Assembly (NCBI GenBank): GCA_002309345.1
Contig: DBWZ01000083.1
Location: forward strand, 4,630 to 32,184
DNA from: Pseudobutyrivibrio sp. UBA1225
GTDB lineage: Bacteria; Bacillota; Clostridia; Lachnospirales; Lachnospiraceae
Length of the DNA stretch: 27,555 nucleotides
Reading direction: 5' to 3'
Shown here piece after piece: positions 22,740 through 27,555 of this stretch (position 1 is its first letter; every line of letters starts with the position of its first letter). Below the pieces are notes generated by a model. The model made no database searches. It was not told where the DNA came from and worked only from the letters and a program-made list of their open reading frames with translations. A program made the position numbers and the translations under genes.

Positions 22740-23816
22740 TTATAACTCCTCTAATATTTCAGGAGCGCTATATTCCATCTTGATTTCTTTATACTTCTTT
22801 TCTGAATACTTTTTCGCTTTTTTAATTAATTCGCTTTTAGACAATTCTTCGTCGGTAAGATTACTGTAAATTACTTCTTCCACTTTATGGGGCTCGTCAT
22901 AATCACAGAGTCTATTTTCACCATATATAGCCTTAAATCCAGTACTTGAATATCTATAGTAGGTTATATATTCATCAATTCCAGGATCATCATCATAACC
23001 CACCGCTTGAATTATGCTTTCACGAGGACAATAGAAATGAACATAATTATAATCATCGCAATCATTTATTGCGCTATAAGTGTAGCCATCTTTGAATGTA
23101 TAAACCATTATTCCAAATATTGTATTTACTACTAGTTCCGGTACATCATCGTCATCTAAATATATCAAATCAAACTTATGAAAATCGGATGAATTAATTT
23201 CCTCATCAGAATAATATGGCGCCAATATATATGTATATGAATTTACTATGCTTTTATAAGCTTCTTTATATGATTTAAACTCACCATTTGTTTTTCCATT
23301 TGTTAATAACAATTCTATGTCGTCAACAGTATATTCCAAATTATCGTCATACATAGATTCTGGAACTCGTACTAAATTATCATTAAAGCTTATATCATAT
23401 GAATCACTACCATATACAAAAGCCAGTTGTTTTTTATTATGTATGACATTCATTAAAACATCCATTTTCCCATCAAAATTTACATCACACAGTTTTATAC
23501 CTGTAATGGCGTCAATATCGTCCGCAAAAATGGAGAAAAATTCATCTCCATTACACAAAATATCAATAAAAGTGCTTTCACCAACCTCGATTTTCAAAGT
23601 ATATTTATCCTTGCTACTAGGAGCATCAATATCTAACTCAATCTCGCCATCACGCTTCTTATCCCAAATTGTTTCCTTTGATTTTGGCTCAACAAGTTTA
23701 TATTTTATCTTGTTCTCTTTTTTAACATCAAAACGTGAAGCAATGCCTGCGCATATCAAAACAAATGCTAATATAATAAATGCCGCTAAAAATATTCGCC
23801 GCTTATTTTTGAACAT
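22740..23816 (-). CDS. Membrane-anchored exported protein, unknown, with FG-GAP/EF-hand-like Asp loops
   Basis: 358 aa. N-terminal anchor or uncleaved signal: KNKRRIF then AAFIILAFVLICAGIAS (about 9-27); the rest should be outside. Two Asp-rich loops, LCDVNFDGKMDVLMNV and LIYLDDDDVPELVVNT, have the D-x-[ND]-x-D-G pattern seen in FG-GAP/VCBS-type calcium-binding blades; each is followed by a hydrophobic strand, as in those propeller proteins. Central region DDIELLLTNGKTNGEFKSY is otherwise unrecognised. The C-terminus is Lys/Glu-rich. The gene has its own promoter, only about 25 bp beyond the stop codon of protein C, and GAAAGGAGAATTTT before the ATG. Function unknown; a role in binding ligands at the surface is plausible. 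Confidence 0.8.
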   Translation of the reverse strand: MFKNKRRIFLAAFIILAFVLICAGIASRFDVKKENKIKYKLVEPKSKETIWDKKRDGEIELDIDAPSSKDKYTLKIEVGESTFIDILCNGDEFFSIFADDIDAITGIKLCDVNFDGKMDVLMNVIHNKKQLAFVYGSDSYDISFNDNLVRVPESMYDDNLEYTVDDIELLLTNGKTNGEFKSYKEAYKSIVNSYTYILAPYYSDEEINSSDFHKFDLIYLDDDDVPELVVNTIFGIMVYTFKDGYTYSAINDCDDYNYVHFYCPRESIIQAVGYDDDPGIDEYITYYRYSSTGFKAIYGENRLCDYDEPHKVEEVIYSNLTDEELSKSELIKKAKKYSEKKYKEIKMEYSAPEILEEL

Positions 23817-23856
23817 AAAATTCTCCTTTCGTGTCCTCTACTAAAAGTTACTCGAA

Positions 23857-23885
23857 AGTTTAACAGAGTAATGTGTAGACTTCAA
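23857..23885 (-). promoter_or_regulatory. Promoter of the exported-protein gene
   Basis: Minus strand TTGAAG (23885-23880), exactly 17 nt, TAAACT (23862-23857), about 40 nt before the ATG at 23816. Confidence 0.6.
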
Positions 23886-23909
23886 GGCAATGTACGTATA
23901 AGTTATTTT

Positions 23910-25451
23910 TTACATGATTGTGCAGCACTGTTTGAATGCATTTTTTGCACTTGGACGTTGACTAATCTTTTTTTGCGTTTGTTTTGGATCATTTCTATAT
24001 TCATTATAAAAATCAAAGCCATTAGGAAAATGACTATTAAAGATATCTGCGGGATTAGTCTCTGTTCTATTAGTAGTCTCTGTTCTATTAGTAGTCTGTG
24101 TACTATTAATACTATCTGTATCATTATACTCAGTTATAACATTAGGACCATCAATTTTATCATCAAATTCACTTTGCTCCATACTATTATTGGTTCCTTC
24201 AACTCCTTTCAAATTATTTATTGCATTTGTTACAACTTTTATTAAATACTCCTTATTAACCTGATTATTACCATTTAAACTGTTTAGTATTGAATTAATA
24301 ATTTGTTCCTTAGTATACTCCTCACCTTCAGCAAACTTATTTAATTCTCCACCTACAAAACTCACAATAGTATCACACTTATTGTTTATCGTATTAATAC
24401 CTTGCGTAATTGTTGCACTATTTAAGATATCTTTTAATTCATCTTTGTCTTTCTTAATAGCCCTTAAATTTGCTAAGAATTTCTTTCCTTCAGCACCTAA
24501 ATTTTCTTCATTATAATCTTCTAATGAAGCTTCATTAGAAGCTAAATTACAATCCATAAAACGATTAGCTATAACATTGTTAACATCTATTAAATCATTA
24601 TTATATCCAGCTAACAAACCAAATAAATCACTGCATTTATCATAGGCAGTTTCATTTATTTTAAAAACGCGCCTACATCTATCAATAATACTTCCATATT
24701 CCATGTATTTTTCTGATGGATATTCATATTCTCTATATTCATAAAACTCTTCATCTATTTTTTCTTGTAATTTTTTTATATAATAAAAAGGATTTTTCGA
24801 CATTTTGCGATAGGCATAGTTATTCATTATATTCCATATAGCATAAGGCTTTTGCAACTCTTTCTTTACTGAATCTTTAATTTTTACTTTACTGTCACTA
24901 TTAATAACTAAAGAATTATTATCTATTTCAATACTATTATTTTTTGATTCAGAATTATTCTTGTTCCGCCCTTTATATTTAGCAACTTTATCCGAAAGTC
25001 CATATAGTTTTTGGATGAGTTCTTCCTCAACATTATGCATCCTTACAAAATTATTTAACCAATCATAAATATCTTTATTGTAACTATCATCTAGTTCAGA
25101 AAGTTCTTTAATATTTTTATTTAATTTATACTCTAATTCTTTATGTTCCTCAGGTGCATGAAGTCTCGTTTTAAGTTTAGTAATATCTCTAAAATCATTT
25201 ACAATTTCTAATATTTTCTCTTTAAGTTCTACATTTGAATCAAGATATTCATCATTATCAAGATTAGCTTTAACTAATTGTATTTTTGTCTCAAAAGATG
25301 ATTCTAAATTTGCATTTACCGCTCCAATCATATTTAATTCATTAGCAAAAATACTTTTCCCATCATTTGAACCCCAAAAATTAAAGTCATCTATATCTTT
25401 AACATATATAGTACTCATTAATTTATATATATATTCATAAATGTTTAACAT
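23910..25451 (-). CDS. Orphan protein C: AT-rich helical protein ending in a CaaX-type box
   Basis: 513 aa, family not recognised, no signal peptide or membrane segment. Mostly helical, Asn/Lys/Glu-rich (YKGRNKNNSESKNNSIEIDN). Residues about 219-282 (YYIKKLQEKIDEEFYEYREY, then CRRVFKINETAYDKCSDLF) loosely recall the module duplicated in protein A (CIRTFGAE, CKRAFGAV), which would make A and C distant relatives. Near the C-terminus three TETTNR-type repeats precede a basic tail and the final residues KQCCTIM: Cys-Thr-Ile-Met fits the eukaryotic prenylation CaaX rule with Met last, with another Cys and basic residues before it. Codon use is far more AT-rich than the neighbours, suggesting acquisition. 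It follows protein D by 76 bp, probably in one transcript. AAGGAAAGGATAAATTATT precedes the ATG. Effector function is a hypothesis. Confidence 0.78.
   Translation of the reverse strand: MLNIYEYIYKLMSTIYVKDIDDFNFWGSNDGKSIFANELNMIGAVNANLESSFETKIQLVKANLDNDEYLDSNVELKEKILEIVNDFRDITKLKTRLHAPEEHKELEYKLNKNIKELSELDDSYNKDIYDWLNNFVRMHNVEEELIQKLYGLSDKVAKYKGRNKNNSESKNNSIEIDNNSLVINSDSKVKIKDSVKKELQKPYAIWNIMNNYAYRKMSKNPFYYIKKLQEKIDEEFYEYREYEYPSEKYMEYGSIIDRCRRVFKINETAYDKCSDLFGLLAGYNNDLIDVNNVIANRFMDCNLASNEASLEDYNEENLGAEGKKFLANLRAIKKDKDELKDILNSATITQGINTINNKCDTIVSFVGGELNKFAEGEEYTKEQIINSILNSLNGNNQVNKEYLIKVVTNAINNLKGVEGTNNSMEQSEFDDKIDGPNVITEYNDTDSINSTQTTNRTETTNRTETNPADIFNSHFPNGFDFYNEYRNDPKQTQKKISQRPSAKNAFKQCCTIM
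24058..24111. repeat. 18-bp tandem repeat inside the protein C gene
   Basis: GTCTCTGTTCTATTAGTA occurs twice in a row (24058-24075, 24076-24093) and a third, mutated copy follows (24094-24111). On the minus strand it encodes the TETTNR/TQTTNR repeats before the basic CaaX tail. Confidence 0.8.
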
Positions 25452-25527
25452 AATAATTTATCCTTTCCTTACTTGAGTTATTAATAATAAGACTTATCTC
25501 TAGATATATTTTTTTGCCAGCGTTTCT

Positions 25528-26691
25528 TTATTGGGGAGTATTTCCTTGTGAAACATTAGGCTGTCTACTAGTATTCCCTGAACTATTCTCTGGATTATTA
25601 ATTGGTCTACTATAATTTGACCCCTGCGCAAATGGCCATTCTCCAATATTACCTCCATAAAATTGTTCTCTCCACTCTACTAATTCTTGACGACTCCTCT
25701 CGTTACGGAGAAAACCATTTCTTAATTGTTCATGCGTCCAATTCCAATAAATTCTACGATTCCTTGCAAACAAAAGCCCTGTCTGATACTCGAATCCATA
25801 CTCTGGCCACTCCTCAAATTCTGTCATATCTGAAGGAGCATCTGACACAGTTTCAGTTTCGGGCTCAGACACATATTCTGTAACGTCAGAGTCAGTTGAA
25901 TATTCATTCTCGGGTTCAGGCTCTGAAATATCTTCATTCTCGAATTCCATGTCAGAGTCATATTCTTCCTCAGATTCAATGTCAGTGTCATATTCTTCAT
26001 CAGTTTCAGGCTCTGAAATATCTTCATTCTCTTCGAGTGGCATTGGAGCATCCTCTGGTACAGGGTCGTTGCCCTGTATAGGCATATTTACATTTTGTCC
26101 CCGTACAACGGGTATTTGATCAACTCCTGGTATAGGCATATTTACATATTGATTTCCTGCCACTGGCAGTTGACCATTGTATATTTGATTTTCTGCCACT
26201 GGCAGTTGACCATTGTATATTTGATTTTCTACCACTGGCATTGCAGAAGCATATGGTGTATACACGTTTGCGATTTGAGACCCTGCAACGGGTATTTGAT
26301 CAACTCCTGCTATAGGGATATTTACATATTGCCCCACTTCACCCTGCATTTGTCCATTGTATATTTGATTTCCTGCCACTGGCATTGGAGAAGCATATTG
26401 TGTAGGCCTATTGATATATTCAACCGCTGTCAGTTGTCTAAGTCTAATACTATTGATTATTGATCCATCGATAAATTGATACTGTTCGCTTTGCATCAGT
26501 GTAAGTCTGAGACTATTGACTGTTTGCCCGTTGGTGAATTGAACCCTTGCTCTTTGTATGCTCCCATTGCTATGCATTGTCCTATTGAGGACAGGTCTCC
26601 TTAATCCTTGTCCTAAACCATTGCCTTGCATTCGTCTATAATTACGTCCCCCACTATTATTTCCCGAAAAATTGTTATTATGATTTATCAT
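25528..26691 (-). CDS. Orphan protein D: repetitive, acidic, probably disordered protein
   Basis: 387 aa, family not recognised, no signal peptide or membrane segment. Residues 1-45 are Asn/Gly/Arg-rich (NNSGGRNYRRMQGNGLGQG). Residues about 52-92 hold two similar units (TNGQTVNSLRL, IDGSIINSIRL). Residues about 97-210 are built of repeats of the type PVAENQIYNGQL and GVDQIPVAGSQI. Residues 211-297 are strongly acidic, with ENEDISEPE twice. The end is aromatic and charged (RRIYWNWTHEQLRNGFLRNE), perhaps a small folded domain, followed by a Ser/Asn/Pro tail. AGAGAGG precedes the ATG. It has the same upstream motif P as proteins A and B, and precedes protein C by 76 bp, so D and C form a likely operon. 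Function unknown. Confidence 0.78.
   Translation of the reverse strand: MINHNNNFSGNNSGGRNYRRMQGNGLGQGLRRPVLNRTMHSNGSIQRARVQFTNGQTVNSLRLTLMQSEQYQFIDGSIINSIRLRQLTAVEYINRPTQYASPMPVAGNQIYNGQMQGEVGQYVNIPIAGVDQIPVAGSQIANVYTPYASAMPVVENQIYNGQLPVAENQIYNGQLPVAGNQYVNMPIPGVDQIPVVRGQNVNMPIQGNDPVPEDAPMPLEENEDISEPETDEEYDTDIESEEEYDSDMEFENEDISEPEPENEYSTDSDVTEYVSEPETETVSDAPSDMTEFEEWPEYGFEYQTGLLFARNRRIYWNWTHEQLRNGFLRNERSRQELVEWREQFYGGNIGEWPFAQGSNYSRPINNPENSSGNTSRQPNVSQGNTPQ
26161..26232. repeat. 36-bp tandem repeat inside the protein D gene
   Basis: Two adjacent, almost identical 36-bp units (26161-26196, 26197-26232) encode PVAENQIYNGQL and PVVENQIYNGQL. More diverged copies lie on both sides (near 26100-26160 and 26280-26400), so the stretch has grown by repeat expansion. 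Confidence 0.8.
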
Positions 26692-26801
26692 TTTTTATAC
26701 CTCTCTTTCAAATATAATCATTGATTGTTAGTTTTTAGATATCTCCTTCTTGCACGCTTATCACAATAAACTATATTATCCATGGATATCCCTACTACTA
26801 T

Positions 26802-26828
26802 TTCAATAAAAAACTTTATTTTTTTCCA
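26802..26828 (-). promoter_or_regulatory. Shared promoter-proximal motif P, copy upstream of the D-C operon
   Basis: Minus-strand TGGAAAAAAATAAAG then TTTTTTATTGAA, about 110 nt before the ATG of protein D. Same order of A-run, short spacer, T-run and ATTGAA as upstream of proteins A and B. Confidence 0.55.
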
Positions 26829-26872
26829 AAGATAGAAAAAAACTTGAAAAAAATTTTGAGACCTCATGAAAA

Positions 26873-26903
26873 CCACACAAGAAAGAGTTTGCTTTGCAAA
26901 CTC
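26873..26903 (-). terminator. Hairpin with short U-run upstream of motif P
   Basis: Minus-strand GAGTTTGC-AAA-GCAAACTC (26903-26885), perfect 8-bp stem, followed by TTTCTTG. Could end transcripts coming from the ssrA side before the D-C promoter region. Confidence 0.5.
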
Positions 26904-26914
26904 CAGTAGTGCGA

Positions 26915-27036
26915 GGCGACAATTGCTGCAAGCAAATAACTAATTTCCCGATTTTCTAGCTTGACGTAGCAAATCGGGAACCCGACCTGCCATCAGCGAA
27001 GCTGATTATTAATGGCAGGTCTCAATTTCTGTCGCC
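26915..27036. other. Candidate structured element with three-way-junction folding
   Basis: An outer stem GGCGACA (26915-26921) / TGTCGCC (27030-27036), extendable by ATTG/CAAT, encloses two strong hairpins: TTCCCGATTT/AAATCGGGAA (26945-26954, 26971-26980) and GACCTGCCAT/ATGGCAGGTC (26984-26993, 27012-27021), the latter with an inner ATCAGC-GAA-GCTGAT arm. There is no open reading frame of note. It may be a structured RNA, or a cluster of intergenic hairpin repeats. Strand cannot be decided because these stems are perfect. Confidence 0.45.
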
Positions 27037-27048
27037 GAGACACATCTT

Positions 27049-27101
27049 ACATGCGCAGCATGTTTTTTACTTCATAGGGAATTACAAAGTAATTTCCTAT
27101 G
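27049..27101. repeat. Two further intergenic inverted repeats
   Basis: ACATGC-GCA-GCATGT (27049-27063) followed on the plus strand by TTTTT, and CATAGGGAATTAC-AAA-GTAATTTCCTATG (27073-27101), a 13-bp stem with one G-U pair in plus-strand RNA. With the hairpins at 26885-27036 and the ssrA terminator, six stem-loops are packed into about 250 bp. Confidence 0.6.
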
Positions 27102-27105
27102 GAGC

Positions 27106-27131
27106 AAAAAAAGAGCCATGCATTGCATGAC
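27106..27131 (-). terminator. Terminator of ssrA
   Basis: Minus-strand GTCATGC-AAT-GCATGGC (27131-27115) followed by TCTTTTTTT. The one U-G pair is compatible only with minus-strand RNA. Begins about 13 nt after the tmRNA 3' end. Confidence 0.8.
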
Positions 27132-27143
27132 CCTTAGTATGAG

Positions 27144-27485
27144 TGGACTAGACGGGAGTCGAACCCGTGTCCAAAAGCCAATTCCCGGCCCTTCTACGAG
27201 TGTAGTTTGTGGTTTTGCATTCCCTCCACATGGCTCTCACAAACAAGATACATGTTTTAGTAGCTTCATAATACGCCCGCTATCGCAAAGCTTAGATAAC
27301 GTCGTTTCCTACAAAGTCGAAGTCTGGATCCTAAAATGTAGGTGTCCTAGGTCAGACTGCTGCGCTTAGGCAGCGAATGCTAATTCTTTATCGTTAGCGT
27401 TTAATTTTAAGTTTGGCCATTTAACCCATCGCCGTGGGACTCGCTTCTTCCGCTGCATGACCCCTGTCGAAACCATTACTAGCCC
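27144..27485 (-). ncRNA. ssrA: tmRNA (transfer-messenger RNA), one-piece
   Basis: Rescues stalled ribosomes and tags the unfinished protein for proteolysis, together with SmpB. The 5' end GGGCTAGTAATGGTTTCGAC carries the conserved tmRNA start; its GGGCTAG pairs with CTAGTCC at the 3' end, forming the alanine-type acceptor stem. The 3' T-arm reads GGACACGGGTTCGACTCCCG with the TTCGA loop. The internal frame GCT AAC GAT AAA GAA TTA GCA TTC GCT GCC TAA gives the tag ANDKELAFAA, whose AFAA end is a normal ClpXP-type degron. The length of 342 nt is usual. CCA is not encoded (CTC follows the discriminator A), so it must be added. No smpB or rnr gene is visible; they would lie upstream, outside the window. 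Confidence 0.96.
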
Positions 27486-27514
27486 ATATAAAGCTGTTAG
27501 GTTGTGCCGGTTTC

Positions 27515-27554
27515 TGATATGAACAAGCCTCCTTACAGTCAGCTTTTCATATCA
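27515..27554. repeat. 13-bp inverted repeat upstream of ssrA at the window edge
   Basis: TGATATGAA-c-AAGC (27515-27528) faces GCTT-TTCATATCA (27542-27554). The loop, read on the minus strand, contains TAAGGAG. It may be a terminator-like or regulatory structure between the upstream gene and ssrA; the rest lies outside the window. Confidence 0.45.
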
Positions 27555-27555
27555 T

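Noticed and set aside
22728..22745. Terminator after the exported-protein gene
   Set aside because: The 7-bp stem TTATAAG/CTTATAA is not followed by a U-run, so readthrough into the methyltransferase gene is likely.
24058..26232. Short regular repeats that could suggest a CRISPR array
   Set aside because: The repeats are direct neighbours without spacers and keep the reading frame of proteins C and D; they encode peptide repeats.
26095..26463. 122-codon plus-strand open frame with HWQLTIVYLI repeats
   Set aside because: Antisense shadow of the protein D repeats, no ribosome binding site.
17423..26691. Insertion sequence, prophage or conjugative element around the orphan genes
   Set aside because: No transposase, integrase, relaxase or phage structural gene, and no attachment-site repeat at a tRNA or tmRNA end could be found within the window.

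Overview
The window looks like chromosomal DNA of an AT-rich Gram-positive anaerobe of the Clostridia, most likely a Lachnospiraceae member of the Butyrivibrio/Pseudobutyrivibrio kind. The basis is the gene content (CheV, a PhoP/PhoR-like pair, a DnaK-like/giant-protein operon I associate with Lachnospiraceae), strong AGGAGG-type ribosome binding sites and a one-piece tmRNA with tag ending ANDKELAFAA. The genus call is an inference. I see 20 protein genes and one RNA gene; 18 of the protein genes are on the minus strand.

Region 1 (1-7.9 kb) is a housekeeping and signalling block on the minus strand: a large membrane-anchored charged protein, CheV, a lipoprotein, a histidine kinase and response regulator overlapping by a few bases, a small membrane protein upstream of them, and an MFS transporter. 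A divergent gene at 8.0-9.1 kb encodes an exported or membrane-anchored endonuclease/exonuclease/phosphatase-family enzyme.

Region 2 (9.1-16.1 kb) is a tight four-gene minus-strand operon: a 1181-aa protein of unknown function, a DnaK/actin-fold-like protein, a helical-repeat protein and a coiled-coil membrane protein. It is driven by a near-consensus promoter whose spacer carries a perfect 14-bp palindrome. This looks like an uncharacterised conserved machine. A class I/II aminotransferase faces it on the plus strand.

Region 3 (17.4-20.5 kb) holds two tandem cassettes. Each has the same ~120-bp structured upstream element, the same promoter-proximal motif, an ORF with a divergent body but the same -SPKQQGLG C-terminus, and the same 3' hairpin. 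The two proteins have no export signal or membrane segment and carry repeated basic motifs that resemble the c-Myc nuclear localisation signal.

Region 4 (20.5-23.8 kb) is ordinary: a D,D-carboxypeptidase, a SpoU/TrmH-family RNA methyltransferase and a membrane-anchored exported protein.

Region 5 (23.9-26.8 kb) is a second accessory pair. One very AT-rich 513-aa protein ends in a eukaryotic-type CaaX box (Cys-Cys-Thr-Ile-Met-stop). The other is a 387-aa repetitive, acidic protein. The promoter-proximal motif of region 3 recurs upstream of this pair, so the four orphan genes may form one regulon. My best candidate for an undescribed system is this set of four: a possible eukaryote-directed effector family, found without a secretion system in view.

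The right end (26.9-27.5 kb) holds a run of strong hairpins forming a possible three-way-junction structure, then ssrA (tmRNA).
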